DNA of 53,515 nucleotides. Origin: Alphaproteobacteria bacterium. GTDB taxonomy: Bacteria; Pseudomonadota; Alphaproteobacteria; Paracaedibacterales; CAIOTO01. The translations under genes were made by a program, and so were the position numbers. A model generated the notes under the pieces. The model did not search any database and was not told the origin of the DNA. It worked only from the letters and a program-made list of their open reading frames with translations. The stretch is taken from the NCBI GenBank assembly GCA_947488275.1, contig CANKZX010000006.1, forward strand, positions 1-53,515. Direction: 5' to 3'. Positions 8,461 through 20,600 of the stretch are shown here, one piece after another (the stretch's first letter is position 1; the number at the start of each line of letters is the position of its first letter).

Positions 8461-8469
8461 TGCTATACT
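8461..8469 (+). promoter_or_regulatory. Candidate extended -10 promoter for the Rpn-type gene
   Basis: TGCTATACT is a near-consensus extended -10 element (TGnTATAAT) 34 bp before the chosen ATG at 8503. No clear -35 box is visible at the usual distance. Choosing the start at 8503 leaves room for this promoter, whereas the upstream in-frame ATG at 8404 would put it inside the coding region. Confidence 0.45.
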
Positions 8470-8502
8470 GGGCGCACACACATAAAAACCAAAGCCACAC
8501 CC

Positions 8503-9453
8503 ATGATATCTGACAAGCAACTGATTAGTTTTGATTACGCCATCAAATACCTTTTGAAGGATAAGGGCGACTATGAAATTGTCGAAGGGTTCATTTCAGC
8601 GCTCCTCAAAACAAAAGGTTATAGCGCCGTTAAAATCATTGCGTTATTGGAATCCGAAAGCAATAAAGAAGACCCAAAGGACAAACGCAGCATTGCTGAT
8701 TTAATTGTGGAGGATGAAAATCACCACAAATACATTATCGAAATTGAACGAAATGTGAAGAATTCGTTCATTCACAAAGCGTGTTTTAATACCGCGCGAT
8801 TGATTGTGGATAACTTGGCGCAACGCGAAGATTACACGCAAATTGTAAAGGTGTTTCATATTTCCTTGCTCTATTTTCCCATTGGAGACGGAGTTGGATC
8901 CGTTTATCACGGCAAAACCATCATTCATGAAATTGAATCCAATGAACGTCTTCAGGTGCACATCACCGATCCGAAAACCCATGAAGAATTTGATGCAACC
9001 GATATTTTACCTGAATATTTTTTCATTTCGGTACCGCAATTTAATGAACGACTTGTCAAAGAATTAACGGAAATGGATGAATGGCTGTATGTGATGAAAC
9101 ACGAAAAAGTGCCCGAGAATTATCATTCTCCCTACATGCAGCAAGTATCAGATAAGCTGAGAATTCTTCGCATGACGGAGAAAGAACGCAGTGCCTATAC
9201 GTTCTACATGAAGAAAGTCTATAATGACCGCGATGAGTTAGAAGCCGCCATTATGAAGGGAGAGGCTAAAGGATTGGCGAAGGGAAAAGCCGAAGGGAGA
9301 GCTGAAGGATTAGCCGAAGGTGAATTACAAGCCAAACGAGCGATTGCCCTTAAAATGCTTGATCGAAACATGAATGAGGCATCTATTATAGAGCTCTCGG
9401 GGTTAACTGCCATTGAGTTAGCAACACTCAAACAATCAGCGATCAAAGAATAG
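8503..9453 (+). CDS. Rpn family PD-(D/E)XK nuclease / transposase-like protein, 316 aa
   Basis: An intact member of the Rpn (recombination-promoting nuclease) family. The N-terminal nuclease domain has D66 in IADLIVEDEN and E80-x-E82 in YIIEIERN, matching the D...(E/Q)x(K/E) pattern of PD-(D/E)XK enzymes but with Glu/Arg where many relatives have the EMQ motif. Residues 85-200 carry the conserved helical core. Residues 245-280 are the Lys/Gly/Glu/Ala repeat tail typical of the family. The start is set at 8503 (MISDKQ) because the family begins there and a promoter-like element sits just before it. The gene stands alone between the plsC-like cluster and cytochrome b. A truncated relative begins the window. 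Confidence 0.8.
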   Translation: MISDKQLISFDYAIKYLLKDKGDYEIVEGFISALLKTKGYSAVKIIALLESESNKEDPKDKRSIADLIVEDENHHKYIIEIERNVKNSFIHKACFNTARLIVDNLAQREDYTQIVKVFHISLLYFPIGDGVGSVYHGKTIIHEIESNERLQVHITDPKTHEEFDATDILPEYFFISVPQFNERLVKELTEMDEWLYVMKHEKVPENYHSPYMQQVSDKLRILRMTEKERSAYTFYMKKVYNDRDELEAAIMKGEAKGLAKGKAEGRAEGLAEGELQAKRAIALKMLDRNMNEASIIELSGLTAIELATLKQSAIKE

Positions 9454-9560
9454 TCCTTCTTTAAAAACAAATACGTTTTAATGCAAATCTTCTTGCCAAA
9501 ACAAACGCCTAGCGCCATCATAGACGAAATAGTAAGTGTCTAAAATTGGACTGATCGCGC

Positions 9561-10748
9561 ATGAACAAAGTCATTAAATGGATCGATGACCGCCTACCCA
9601 TTTTTCATTTTATCAATAAAGATCTTATTGAGTATCCAACACCTAAAAATTTAAACTACATGTGGAATTTTGGCTCTCTGTCTGGTATCACACTGCTGAT
9701 CATGATCATTAGCGGCATATTTCTTGCCATGCATTACGTTCCCCATGTTGATAAAGCCTTTGATAGCGTTGAACGTATCATGCGTGATGTAAATGGTGGC
9801 TGGCTTATTCGTTACATTCACATGAATGGTGCATCTATGTTTTTCATTGTGGTATATGCCCATATGTTTCGCGGTCTTTATTATGGATCCTATAAAGCAC
9901 CACGTGAACTTTTATGGATGCTGGGAATTATCATCTTATTGCTTATGATGGCAACCGCCTTTATGGGCTATGTGCTGCCTTGGGGACAAATGAGTTTTTG
10001 GGGCGCAACGGTTATTACAAACCTATTTTCAGCGTTTCCTGGTGGAGAAAGTATCGTTCATTGGCTCTGGGGTGGTTTTTCGGTCGATAATCCTACCCTC
10101 AATCGTTTTTTTGTCCTGCATTATCTCTTCCCATTTTTAATCATTGGTGTAACAGCTCTTCACCTTGTTGCACTGCATCAATTTGGATCAAATAACCCAT
10201 TAGGGATTGACCGTACAAAACCATCTGATAGCGTTCCATTTCATCCCTATTACACAATCAAGGATTTATTTGGACTGGGTGTTTATCTAACAATTTATGC
10301 AGCCCTTATCTTTTTTGCACCTAATCTTTTTGGTGAACCTGACAATTACATCCCCGCAAACCCACTTGTCACACCACCACACATTGTGCCCGAATGGTAT
10401 TTCCTTCCCTTCTATGCCATTTTAAGGTCTATCCCAAGCAAACTTGGTGGAGTCCTTGCCATGTTTGGCGCTATTTTCGTTCTATTCATCCTGCCATTTA
10501 TTGATAAACATCCTGTACGCAGTGGTCGTTTTCGCCCTTACTACAAAATCCTATTTTGGGTCTTTGTTGTAAATTGCTTCATTCTAGGCTGGGTTGGTGG
10601 TAAGCCACCAGAAGGTATGTATTTAATTCTTGGACGCTTGTGCACGCTCTACTACTTCTTTCATTTTATTGCGTTATACCCACTTCTCACATGCTATGAA
10701 CCACGTGTAAAACTACCTGATGGATTTGATGATCTGGCAAAACACTAA
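9561..10748 (+). CDS. petB: Cytochrome b of the bc1 complex, 395 aa
   Basis: The membrane quinol-oxidising subunit of respiratory complex III. The four haem ligands are visible as two pairs with the usual 14-residue spacing: H87/H101 and H187/H201. The Qo-site PEWY motif is at 277-280, and about eight membrane helices are evident. Length is right for a full cytochrome b. No Shine-Dalgarno sequence is seen before the ATG. Unusually, neither the Rieske protein (petA) nor cytochrome c1 (petC), which normally flank it in one operon, is next to it: an Rpn-type gene lies upstream and a convergent ABC ATPase downstream, overlapping its stop by 4 bp. Confidence 0.93.
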   Translation: MNKVIKWIDDRLPIFHFINKDLIEYPTPKNLNYMWNFGSLSGITLLIMIISGIFLAMHYVPHVDKAFDSVERIMRDVNGGWLIRYIHMNGASMFFIVVYAHMFRGLYYGSYKAPRELLWMLGIIILLLMMATAFMGYVLPWGQMSFWGATVITNLFSAFPGGESIVHWLWGGFSVDNPTLNRFFVLHYLFPFLIIGVTALHLVALHQFGSNNPLGIDRTKPSDSVPFHPYYTIKDLFGLGVYLTIYAALIFFAPNLFGEPDNYIPANPLVTPPHIVPEWYFLPFYAILRSIPSKLGGVLAMFGAIFVLFILPFIDKHPVRSGRFRPYYKILFWVFVVNCFILGWVGGKPPEGMYLILGRLCTLYYFFHFIALYPLLTCYEPRVKLPDGFDDLAKH

Positions 10749-11500
10749 AACATGGAAAATTCATTAATCAGCAAGGCTGGGGTCAATTGCGCCTTTTCGT
10801 CCTTATTATAGCATTTGCCAATCTGCCCATTCGTTAGCAAAATTGTACGTGTCCCATAATGAATTGCATCCGCCATGTTATGTGTAATCATCAACGTTGT
10901 GCGTCCTTCTTCACGAATAACATCCGCCGCAATACGCATCACATTCGCCGCTGTTTTAGGGTCAAGCGCCGCTGTAATTTCATCAAGCATCAATATTTTT
11001 GAACCGCCCACAATTGCCATAATAAGGGCAAGTGCCTGACGTTGTCCCCCTGACAAATTGCCTACTAATTCATGCATACGGTCTTCTAATTTCATGTCAA
11101 GTCGCGCTAATTTTTCACGAAAGAAAGAACGACGCTTAGCACAATCATGAAGAGTAAGTCCACGTCGTCTTCCCCGCATAAGGGCAAAACTAAGATTTTC
11201 CTCAATCGTCATATGTGCCATTGTACCAATTTTTGGGTCTTGCATAACCTCAGACACAAAAGCAGCACGCTTATGCTGGGGCATCTTCGTCACATTTTGA
11301 TCATCAATCCAAATAGCCCCGTTATCAGGCAAACGATACCCTGAAATCAGACTGAAAAGGGTTGATTTACCCGCCCCATTTCCACCAATTAAAACAACAA
11401 AATCACCATCCGTTATGTGGATAGATAAATCTTTTAAAACATGACGTTCTAACGTTGTCCCTTTACCAAGGGTTAAATTAATCGAATCCAATTTAATCAT
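10745..11500 (-). CDS. ABC importer ATPase, TrpZ/COG1101-like
   Basis: ATP-binding subunit of a three-gene importer with the permease and binding protein upstream. Walker [10 protein letters not shown] is at residues 39-47, the signature is LSGGQRQAL, and Walker B is ILMLDE followed by TAALDP. The start is set at 11500 (MIKLDSINL), because the longer frame from 11647 only adds an unrelated stretch overlapping the permease gene, and the chosen ATG overlaps the permease stop in an ATGA, a classic coupling signal. The family pairs with COG4120 permeases and COG2984 binding proteins, and in Streptococcus TrpXYZ is linked to tryptophan uptake. The substrate here is not proven. Confidence 0.88.
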   Translation of the reverse strand: MIKLDSINLTLGKGTTLERHVLKDLSIHITDGDFVVLIGGNGAGKSTLFSLISGYRLPDNGAIWIDDQNVTKMPQHKRAAFVSEVMQDPKIGTMAHMTIEENLSFALMRGRRRGLTLHDCAKRRSFFREKLARLDMKLEDRMHELVGNLSGGQRQALALIMAIVGGSKILMLDEITAALDPKTAANVMRIAADVIREEGRTTLMITHNMADAIHYGTRTILLTNGQIGKCYNKDEKAQLTPALLINEFSMF

Positions 11501-12345
11501 AAGATTTTCCTTTTCATCGGAATCAACATCACGCAAACAATCATAACACCTGTTATTAAGTTCAAGTCTTTTGTTTGCAACCCAAGCCATTCGGTATGCA
11601 AGGCAAACGCAACCACAAGGCGATAAATAATAGACCCAAACAAACATGAAAGAATCACAGCAATAGGTGATCGAAATGGCAACAATTTTTCCCCAATCAT
11701 CACCCCTGCAAGCCCCACAATAACGGTACCCAAGCCTTGCGTAATATCACTAAACCCTTCGTGTTGACAAAACAACCCACCGCCAAGACCAATCAAACCA
11801 TTACTAAGGGCAAGCCCTATAACAGTCATATGATCAATACGAATACCGCCATTCATCGCCATACGCTTATTTTGCCCGATACTTTGAAGGGCTAAACCAA
11901 AATCCGTTGACAATACATAACTAATCACCGCACTTACAAGACCACAAATGAATAATAGCATAACAAGGGGATTCATATGAGTAAAAATAGTCACGTTTTT
12001 AATCAGTGCAATATTAGGAACCCCACCCATCACATCCAAATTAATTGAATACAGCATATAAGCCACAAGAATTCCCGATAATAAATTCGTAATTTTAAAC
12101 GATGTATGCAAAATGCCCGTCAAAACCCCCGCTAAACTACCTGCGACCACGGAACACATCAATGCAAAATACGGATTATAGCCGTGCTTAATCAAAACAG
12201 CAGACATTGCAGCGCCTAAAACAAAACTACCATCACAGGTTAAATCTGGAAAATCAATCGTACGAAAGGTTAAATAAATCCCAATGGCGACAACACCATA
12301 AATCAGCCCTAATTGAAGGCACATTATTGCTTCGGTACTTGTCAT
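11497..12345 (-). CDS. ABC importer permease, TrpY/COG4120-like
   Basis: Membrane permease of about 282 aa with roughly eight to nine hydrophobic segments, of the branched-chain amino acid / ribose type permease superfamily (BPD_transp_2). Motifs include TIDFPDLTCDGSFVLGAA near residues 30-47, QSIGQNKRMAMNGG and GLGGGLFCQ, typical of permeases paired with ABC_sub_bind proteins. It overlaps both neighbours by 4 bp (ATGA at 11497-11500 with the ATPase and at 12342-12345 with the binding protein), so the three genes are one translationally coupled operon. Confidence 0.87.
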   Translation of the reverse strand: MTSTEAIMCLQLGLIYGVVAIGIYLTFRTIDFPDLTCDGSFVLGAAMSAVLIKHGYNPYFALMCSVVAGSLAGVLTGILHTSFKITNLLSGILVAYMLYSINLDVMGGVPNIALIKNVTIFTHMNPLVMLLFICGLVSAVISYVLSTDFGLALQSIGQNKRMAMNGGIRIDHMTVIGLALSNGLIGLGGGLFCQHEGFSDITQGLGTVIVGLAGVMIGEKLLPFRSPIAVILSCLFGSIIYRLVVAFALHTEWLGLQTKDLNLITGVMIVCVMLIPMKRKIL

Positions 12346-13325
12346 GCCTTTATGCTTTCAATAAGTTTAACGGCTTTGGCTTTTAAATCATCACCGACTG
12401 TAATATTTGCTTTCTTTGCAGCCTCAAGATTTATATAAAGCTCTGTTTGTGATGGAAACTGCACAGCCATATCGACCAAAGGTGCCCCGTTAAGGGCACG
12501 AACAGCCATTTCACCTGCCTGATAACCAACCTGATACTGATTCGGCCCAACAGCCGCAACCGCGCCCTGTTCAACCTGATCTGTATCGCTACAATAAACG
12601 GGTTTTCCCACTGTCGTTGCGGCTGCAACAATACTTTGAAATCCCGATAATGCCGTATTATCATTACCAATATAAATGGCATCCACCTGCTGTGCAAGAC
12701 GCGCAGTTGCTTGTGGAATATCTGCTGTCTTCGTAATCGTTTGACGAATAAGTGTTAATCCCAATTTTTGGCACACATTATCGAGCTTATCCGCAATCGC
12801 AACGCCATTAATCTCACCCGCGTTATAAAGAATACCAATTTTAGATGCATTTGGTTGGAATTGTTTTATCAATAGCATTTGTGGTTCAAGGTCAACGAAG
12901 TTTGAAACACCTGACATGGCAGCGCCTGGTTTCTCAAGTGTATCAACAAGACTAGCGGCAAGCGGATCTGTAACCGTGCAAAAGACGACTTTTACATCAC
13001 CTATTTTAGCATAACGAACAAAACTTTGCGCTGAAAGCGTTGCTGTTGCAATAATAATGTCAGGTTTTTGGGTCACAAATTTACTCGCAATTTGTGCCGC
13101 TATTGCGGCATTTCCTTGTGCTGATTCAATACGTGTGGTTAGATTTTTTCCCTCTGTATAACCAGCCGCTTTAATCGCATCAAGCGCACCTTTGGTTGTT
13201 GCATCCAATGCAGGATGCGTGGCACTTTGGCTCACCAACACTTTAATTGATGCGCTTGATTCACAACCATAGCCAATTTGCGCAAGCGCACAAATGAATA
13301 TGCTAATATATAAAATTTTTCTCAT
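12342..13325 (-). CDS. ABC importer substrate-binding protein, TrpX/COG2984-like
   Basis: Exported binding protein of the ABC_sub_bind type, the first gene of the importer operon. The start at 13325 (MRKILYIS) is chosen over 13370 because AAGGAAT lies 8 bp before it and the signal peptide begins there. The signal ends near IGYGC (Cys at residue 21), a weak lipobox, so it may be a lipoprotein or simply periplasmic. The mature part shows the Rossmann-like two-lobe pattern of the family (TLSAQSFVRYAKIGDVKVVFCTV, then NASKIGILYNAGE and DAIYIGNDNTALSGF). The likely ligands are aromatic amino acids by analogy with TrpX. This is inference. Confidence 0.87.
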   Translation of the reverse strand: MRKILYISIFICALAQIGYGCESSASIKVLVSQSATHPALDATTKGALDAIKAAGYTEGKNLTTRIESAQGNAAIAAQIASKFVTQKPDIIIATATLSAQSFVRYAKIGDVKVVFCTVTDPLAASLVDTLEKPGAAMSGVSNFVDLEPQMLLIKQFQPNASKIGILYNAGEINGVAIADKLDNVCQKLGLTLIRQTITKTADIPQATARLAQQVDAIYIGNDNTALSGFQSIVAAATTVGKPVYCSDTDQVEQGAVAAVGPNQYQVGYQAGEMAVRALNGAPLVDMAVQFPSQTELYINLEAAKKANITVGDDLKAKAVKLIESIKA

Positions 13326-13359
13326 TCTATAATTCCTTAATAACAAGGCTTTCTGAACT

Positions 13360-13392
13360 AAAAAAGGCACGCAATGTTACGTATTGCGCGCC
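13360..13392 (-). terminator. Rho-independent terminator after rpoC
   Basis: Read on the minus strand, GGCGCGCAAT, a 7-base loop and ATTGCGTGCC form a 10-bp stem with one G-T pair, followed at once by six T residues. It ends the rplKAJL-rpoBC transcript 24 bp after rpoC and lies just upstream of the importer operon start. Confidence 0.92.
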
Positions 13393-13415
13393 TTCTCTTG
13401 CTTTATTCTAATCCA

Positions 13416-16400
13416 TTAGGCTACGCGATTTCTCTTTGCCTCTAGATGTCGTGCTTCAGAATCATCTGTCATTTGCTTATCTTTTTGAGTCGCTAATGCT
13501 TTAAGACCTTTTACAATTCCACCTGTACCTGCAGGAATCAAACGACCCACAATCACGTTTTCTTTCAAACCTGACAACGTATCAACTTTACCAGCTACAG
13601 CTGCTTCCGTTAAAACACGCGTTGTTTCTTGGAACGATGCGGCAGAAATAAATGATTTCGTATGTAGCGACGCTTTTGTAATACCTTGAAGAATTGGCGT
13701 ACCAACAATTAAACGTTCACCTTGCGCCTCTAAATCACGGTTCAAAGCATCCATTTCAATACGGTCAATTTGCTCACCAAGAATTAAATCAGTCGATCCA
13801 GAATCTGCGATTTCAACTTTCTGCAACATTTGACGCACAATAACCTCAATGTGTTTATCGTTAATACCCACACCCTGCAAACGATACACCTGTTGGATTT
13901 CGCTCACAAGATAAGCTGCCAACGCTTCAACGCCCAAAATACGTAAAATATCGTGTGGTACAGGGTTTCCATCCACAAGCAATTCACCACGCCTGACATA
14001 GTCACCTTCATGCACGGTAACGTGACGACCTTTTGGTATCAAATATTCAAGCGTTTGTTGTTCGTTTTCATTGTCTGGTATGACAAGAATACGACGTTTT
14101 GCTTTGTAGTCCTTACCAAACTCAACACGTCCATCAAATTCAGCAATAATGGCTGCATCTTTTGGATGACGCGCTTCAAACAATTCAGATACACGTGGCA
14201 AACCACCTGTAATGTCACGTGTCTTCGTTGTCTCACGCGGAATACGTGCAACGATATCACCCGCTTTCACCTTAACGCTATTTTCAATGCTGATAATTGT
14301 ATCAATTGGTAAGAAATAACGGGCTTCAAGACCATTTGCTAGAATAATTGGATTTCCCTTATCGTCACGAATACTAATCATCGGACGAAGTTCGGAAGAT
14401 CGACCATGTTGTTTCCAGTCAACAACAACACGACTTGAAATACCTGTCGATTCATCAATTACTTCACGAATGGACTGACCATCAACTAAATCAACGAAAT
14501 GCGCAATACCATCACGTTCGGTTAAAACAGGAATTGTATAAGGATCCCATTCATACAAACGCGTACCAGGTGTTACAATATCAGTCGCTTTTACAAGCAT
14601 ACGTGAACCATAAGGCACTTTGTGACGTACACGCTCCCTGTTTTGATCATCCGTAATAACCAATTCAGCGTTACGTGAAATCATAATGGCATTATCCGCA
14701 CTATTGACCACAATATTTGCGTTCGTAAAGCTAACTTTACCATTAAAGGTTGATTCAATACTGGACTGTTCAGCACCACGTTGCGCGGCACCACCAATGT
14801 GGAACGTACGCATCGTTAACTGTGTGCCAGGCTCACCAATAGACTGAGCAGCAATAACACCTACCGTCTCACCTTTGCTTACAATTGTTCCGCGCGCCAT
14901 ATCACGACCATAACATTTTGTGCAAATGCCATTTAATGTTTCACATGTCAAAACAGAACGAATTTTAAGTTCATCAATACCCGCTTTTGATATCAACTCT
15001 ACCGCTTCTTCATCAATCATCTGACCCGCTTCAACAATTTTCTCACCTGTTGCTGTATCAAAGATATCCTCAGATGCAGATCGTCCTAAAACACGTTCAA
15101 GCATTGTTACAATAACGTTAGCACCTTCGGTTACAGAACGAATCATCAAACCATTTTTCGTGCCACAATCATCTTCAGAAATAATACAATCTTGCGCAAC
15201 GTCAACAAGACGACGTGTTAGATAACCTGAGTTCGCTGTTTTAAGCGCCGTATCCGCCAAACCTTTACGTGTTCCATGTGTGGAAATAAAATATTCAAGA
15301 ACGTTCAAACCTTCTTTAAAGTTTGAAATAATTGGCGTTTCGATAATATCACCTGATGGTGTTGCCATCAACCCACGCATCCCCGAAAGCTGCTTCATCT
15401 GCGCAACGGAACCACGCGCCTTGGAGTGCGTCATCATATAAACAGAGTTCACAACACCTTTATCATTTGTACCAGACATCGTCTTCATCATGGCATCAGC
15501 CACACGATCCGTACAACGATCCCATGCGTCAACAACTTTATTGTATTTCTCACCTTGTGTGATCAAGCCATCAAGATATTGCTGTTCGAATTCAGCAACC
15601 ATTGCTTTCGTGTCACCAATCAATTTATCTTTTTCTGGTGGGATAATCAAATCGTCTTTACCAAACGAAATACCGCCTTTTGTCATGTATGTAAAGCCTA
15701 GGCCCATAATACGATCCACAAAGATAACTGTTTCTTTTTGACCACAGTGACGATAGACAACATCAACCAAGTTCGCAATTTCACCCGATGTCAAAATCTG
15801 GTTAACTGTATCAAACGGTACTTTTTCATTCTTTGGTAAATACTGCCCCAAAATCATACGACCTGGGGTTGTATGAACACGTTTGTAATAGACACTGCCA
15901 TCTTCATTATAATAAGCAATTCGTGCCTGAATTTTTGCATGGAGATGCAAAATTTTATCCTGCATGGCATGTTCAAGTTCATCCATAGTGGAAATAACCA
16001 TCCCTTGACCCGCCACATTATCAGCCTCAATCGACAAATAATAAAGACCAAGAACGATATCCTTCGATGGAACAATAATTGGACGACCGTTTGCAGGACT
16101 TAAAATATTATTTGTTGACATCATAAGAACGCGTGCTTCAAGCTGAGATTCAAGTCCAAGCGGCACGTGAACCGCCATTTGGTCACCGTCGAAGTCAGCG
16201 TTAAAGGCTGTACAGACAAGCGGATGCAACTGAATCGCTTTACCTTCAATCAATACAGGTTCAAATGCCTGAATACCAAGACGGTGCAAAGTCGGTGCAC
16301 GGTTCAGCATAACAGGGTGCTCACGAATAACGTCTTCTAAAACATCCCACACTTCAGGACGTTCTTTTTCAACCATACGCTTTGCAGCCTTTAATGTGCT

Positions 16401-17579
16401 GGCAAGACCATAACGTTCCAAACGTGAATAAATAAACGGACGGAAGAGTTCAAGCGCCATTTTCTTTGGCAACCCACATTGATGTAATTTAAGCTCAGGT
16501 CCAACAACAATCACTGAACGACCTGAGTAGTCAACACGTTTACCAAGAAGGTTTTGACGGAAACGACCTTGCTTACCTTTTAACATATCAGCAAGTGATT
16601 TAAGCGGACGTTTATTGGCTCCCGTAATGGCACGACCGCGACGACCGTTATCAAACAAAGCATCAACAGATTCTTGCAACATACGCTTTTCATTTCGCAC
16701 AATAATATCAGGCGCACGAAGCTCAATCAGACGCTTCAAACGATTGTTACGGTTAATGACGCGACGATAAAGGTCATTCAGATCAGACGTTGCAAAACGA
16801 CCACCATCCAACGGCACAAGTGGACGTAATTCAGGTGGAATAACAGGAATAACCTGCATAACCAACCATTCTGGACGTGTGTTTGACTCAAGGAATGCCT
16901 CAATAAGCTTCAGACGTTTAAAAATCTTTTTACGACGAATTTCAGAAGAAGTCTCAACAAATTCAATACGAAGAGAATCACGTTCACTTTCCATATCAAG
17001 TTTTAAAAGAATCTCCTTAAGGGCTTCCGCACCAATGCTTGCCGTAAAGGCATCTTCACCAAAATCATCTTGCGCGCGCATGAATTCTTCTTCGCTCAGC
17101 AATTGCTTGTAACGAAAGGCCGTCAAACCTGGATCGATAACAACATAATTCTCAAAATAAAGAATACGTTCTAAATCCCGCAATGTCATATCAAGTAAGG
17201 TACCAAGGCGGCTCGGCAATGATTTCGTGAACCAAATATGGGCAACAGGTGACGCTAAGTCAATGTGCCCCATACGATCACGACGCACTTTACTAAGCGT
17301 TACTTCAACACCACATTTCTCGCAGACAATCCCACGGTACTTCATACGCTTGTATTTACCACACAAACATTCGTAGTCCTTAATCGGACCAAAAATACGT
17401 GCGCAAAAAAGACCATCACGTTCAGGTTTAAACGTGCGATAGTTAATTGTTTCAGGCTTTTTTACTTCGCCAAATGACCAGGAGCGAATTTGCTCAGGAC
17501 TGGCAATTGCAATGCTTAGCGAGTCAAAACCAGGGGCAATTTCCCCAGACGTTATTGCTTTATGTATTTCTCGGCTCAT
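13416..17579 (-). CDS. rpoC: RNA polymerase beta' subunit
   Basis: Catalytic large subunit of RNA polymerase, 1387 aa, full length for an alphaproteobacterium. The N-terminal zinc site is C71, C73, C86, C89. The catalytic Mg loop NADFDGDQM is present, and the second zinc site has [11 protein letters not shown]. The bridge and trigger regions ([19 protein letters not shown]) are intact. A GAGGAG ribosome site lies 8 bp before the ATG. It follows rpoB with a 78-bp gap containing a terminator-like hairpin at 17610-17647. Confidence 0.99.
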   Translation of the reverse strand: MSREIHKAITSGEIAPGFDSLSIAIASPEQIRSWSFGEVKKPETINYRTFKPERDGLFCARIFGPIKDYECLCGKYKRMKYRGIVCEKCGVEVTLSKVRRDRMGHIDLASPVAHIWFTKSLPSRLGTLLDMTLRDLERILYFENYVVIDPGLTAFRYKQLLSEEEFMRAQDDFGEDAFTASIGAEALKEILLKLDMESERDSLRIEFVETSSEIRRKKIFKRLKLIEAFLESNTRPEWLVMQVIPVIPPELRPLVPLDGGRFATSDLNDLYRRVINRNNRLKRLIELRAPDIIVRNEKRMLQESVDALFDNGRRGRAITGANKRPLKSLADMLKGKQGRFRQNLLGKRVDYSGRSVIVVGPELKLHQCGLPKKMALELFRPFIYSRLERYGLASTLKAAKRMVEKERPEVWDVLEDVIREHPVMLNRAPTLHRLGIQAFEPVLIEGKAIQLHPLVCTAFNADFDGDQMAVHVPLGLESQLEARVLMMSTNNILSPANGRPIIVPSKDIVLGLYYLSIEADNVAGQGMVISTMDELEHAMQDKILHLHAKIQARIAYYNEDGSVYYKRVHTTPGRMILGQYLPKNEKVPFDTVNQILTSGEIANLVDVVYRHCGQKETVIFVDRIMGLGFTYMTKGGISFGKDDLIIPPEKDKLIGDTKAMVAEFEQQYLDGLITQGEKYNKVVDAWDRCTDRVADAMMKTMSGTNDKGVVNSVYMMTHSKARGSVAQMKQLSGMRGLMATPSGDIIETPIISNFKEGLNVLEYFISTHGTRKGLADTALKTANSGYLTRRLVDVAQDCIISEDDCGTKNGLMIRSVTEGANVIVTMLERVLGRSASEDIFDTATGEKIVEAGQMIDEEAVELISKAGIDELKIRSVLTCETLNGICTKCYGRDMARGTIVSKGETVGVIAAQSIGEPGTQLTMRTFHIGGAAQRGAEQSSIESTFNGKVSFTNANIVVNSADNAIMISRNAELVITDDQNRERVRHKVPYGSRMLVKATDIVTPGTRLYEWDPYTIPVLTERDGIAHFVDLVDGQSIREVIDESTGISSRVVVDWKQHGRSSELRPMISIRDDKGNPIILANGLEARYFLPIDTIISIENSVKVKAGDIVARIPRETTKTRDITGGLPRVSELFEARHPKDAAIIAEFDGRVEFGKDYKAKRRILVIPDNENEQQTLEYLIPKGRHVTVHEGDYVRRGELLVDGNPVPHDILRILGVEALAAYLVSEIQQVYRLQGVGINDKHIEVIVRQMLQKVEIADSGSTDLILGEQIDRIEMDALNRDLEAQGERLIVGTPILQGITKASLHTKSFISAASFQETTRVLTEAAVAGKVDTLSGLKENVIVGRLIPAGTGGIVKGLKALATQKDKQMTDDSEARHLEAKRNRVA

Positions 17580-17609
17580 GAACCAAACTCCTCAGCGTTA
17601 ACTTATAAA

Positions 17610-17647
17610 AACGCAGTTGAATCCACTAAAAGGACTCAACTGACGTT
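17610..17647 (-). terminator. Strong hairpin between rpoB and rpoC, possible attenuator
   Basis: On the minus strand the arms CAGTTGAGTCC and GGATTCAACTG pair over 11 bp with one mismatch around a 6-7 base loop, and the descending arm continues into CGTTTTTAT. This is the shape of an intrinsic terminator inside the rpoBC operon. rpoC is expected to be co-transcribed with rpoB, so it may act as a partial terminator or a processing site. Function is inferred from shape only. Confidence 0.6.
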
Positions 17648-17657
17648 ATTTTTTTAC

Positions 17658-20600
17658 TTAATTATAATTGAACGATAGATTCAAACCTAGCGAACGAAGT
17701 TCCTTGACCAAAACGTTAAAGGATTCAGGAATACCTGATTCCATGTTTTCATCACCACGAACAATCGCCTCATACACCTTCATACGTCCAGAAACATCGT
17801 CTGATTTTACCGTCAACATTTCTTGCAACGTATGTGCTGCGCCATATGCCTCCAATGCCCAAACTTCCATTTCTCCAAAACGCTGTCCACCAAATTGGGC
17901 TTTACCACCCAATGGTTGTTGCGTCACAAGGCTGTATGGTCCGATTGAACGGGCATGAATCTTATCATCAACAAGATGGTGGAGCTTTAGAACATAAACC
18001 TGACCAATTGTTACTTTTCGGTCAAACGGTTCACCTGTACGGCCATCAAAAAGTGTAACTTGCCCTGATTTATCAAGACCAGCCATTTCAAGGTAGCTTT
18101 CGATATCCTCTTGCTTAGCCCCATCAAAAACTGGCGTTGCCATGGGCACACCCTCTTTAAGATTACCAGCCAATTCAAGAACTTCGCTATCATTTAGCGC
18201 GTTAATATCGATTGTATCTTGATCTGAAAGATACATACCAGACAGCTGGTTTTTGATATCAGGAATACCAACCTGATTTGCTTTATATTTTTCAAGCATC
18301 TCATTAATCTGTTTTCCAAGTCCAAAAGCAGCTGATCCTAAATGTGTTTCAAGAATCTGACCAACGTTCATACGTGACGGCACACCAAGTGGATTCAAAA
18401 TGATATCGATCGGCGTACCATCATCAAGATATGGCATGTCTTCAAGCGGAACAACCCGTGACACAACACCCTTATTTCCGTGACGACCCGCCATTTTATC
18501 ACCTGGTTGCAGCTTACGCTTAACCGCAATAAAGACCTTAACCATCTTAAGAACCCCTGGTGGCAATTCATCACCACGACGAAGTTTTTCAACTTTATCT
18601 TCAAAGATCGCTTGAAGCTTAGCTACACGTTCATCAATATGACGCTTCATGGCATCAATATCCGTCATAATAGCTTCGTCATCAATAATAATACGACGCC
18701 ATTGACCTTGGGTAAACTCGGACAAAAACTCAGACGTAATAATTGTGCCAGGCTTACTACCCACAGGTCCTGAAACAAGCTTTTGATTCATCAACTTTTC
18801 TTGTAGACGTTGATAGAAGCTACGTTCCAAAATCGCACGCTCGTCATCACGGTTCTTAGCAAGGCGTTCAATTTCTTGACGTTCAATCGCAATTGAACGT
18901 TCATCTTTTTCAACACCACGACGTGAGAATACGCGCACCTCAACAACCGTTCCTGAAACCCCAGGTGGCACACGAAGTGAACTATCACGCACATCAGCAG
19001 CCTTTTCACCAAAGATAGCACGAAGCAATTTTTCTTCAGGTGTCATCGGTGTTTCACCCTTAGGTGTCACTTTACCAACCAAAATATCACCTGGATTAAC
19101 TTCAGCACCAACGTAGATAATCCCTGCTTCATCTAGATTGCGAAGCGCTTCTTCACCAACGTTTGGAATATCACGTGAAATATCTTCATTACCAAGCTTT
19201 GTATCACGCGCCATGACTTCAAAACCTTCGATATGAATCGAGGTAAAGACATCTTTACGGGAGATGTTATCCGACACAACGATTGAGTCTTCAAAGTTAT
19301 TACCTTGCCAAGACATAAACGCAACCAGCACGTTACGACCCAGCGCAAGTTCACCCATATCTGTTGATGGACCGTCGGCAATAATATCACCCGCCTTTAC
19401 AATATCACCCTTACGAACCAATGGTTTTTGGTTAATACAGGTGTTCATGTTTGACCCTTGATATTTCATTAATGTGTAAATATCCACACCAACGTCACCC
19501 GCATTATCGGCCTCAGAAGCACGCACAACAATACGTTTACCATCAATTTGGTCGATAATACCACCGCGTTTTGCCACAATCACAGCACCCGAATCACGTG
19601 CAACGACGTGCTCCATACCTGTTCCAACAAGTGGTGCTTGTGTACTCAGCAATGGCACGGCCTGACGTTGCATGTTTGATCCCATTAAGGCACGGCTGGC
19701 GTCATCATTTTCCAAAAATGGAATCAAGGATGCCGCTACCGATACAAGCTGCATCGGTGATACGTCCATCAAATGGATATCTTCGCGTGGAACCATGAAA
19801 ACTTCACCCGCACGGTGACTTGCAATCAAGGTTTCGCTTAGACGTTTATTTTCATCCATTACGGCGTTCGCAGGTGCAATATTATATTTTCCTTCTTGCA
19901 TCGCTGTTAAGTAAACAACATCATCGGTCACAATGCCGTCCGTTACTTTACGGTATGGCGTTTCAATGAAACCATATTTATTAATACGCGCATATGTCGA
20001 AAGTGAGTTAATCAACCCAATATTCGGCCCTTCAGGCGTTTCAATTGGACAAATACGACCATAATGCGTTGGGTGAACGTCTCGAACTTCGAATCCTGCA
20101 CGATCACGCGACAAACCACCTGGTCCCAAAGCTGACAAACGACGTTTATGCGTAATTTCTGACAATGGGTTCGTCTGATCCATAAATTGTGATAATTGAG
20201 ATGAACCAAAGAATTCACGAATAGAGGCTGCAACAGGTTTCGCATTAATCAGATCATTCGGCATTACCGTGTCAATATCAACAGATCCCATGCGTTCCTT
20301 AATTGTGCGCTCCATACGAACCACACCCACACGGAATTGGTTTTCAATCAACTCACCAACGGAACGAACACGACGGTTACCAAGGTTATCGATGTCATCA
20401 ACTTCACCACGACCATCTTTTAATTCAAGCAATGTTTGAATAATCGCAATAATATCACTTTTTAACAAGGTGCGAACCGTATCATCAACATCAAGCCCTA
20501 AACGTGCATTCAACTTTACACGACCAACAGCCGATAAATCATACCGTTCGGGGTCAAAGAATAGACCACGGAAAATAGCCTCGCCACCCTCAACGGTTGG

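Noticed and set aside
8404..8502. In-frame upstream start of the Rpn-type gene (33 extra residues)
   Set aside because: The extra residues do not match the family, and a promoter-like TGCTATACT lies inside them. The start at 8503 is better.
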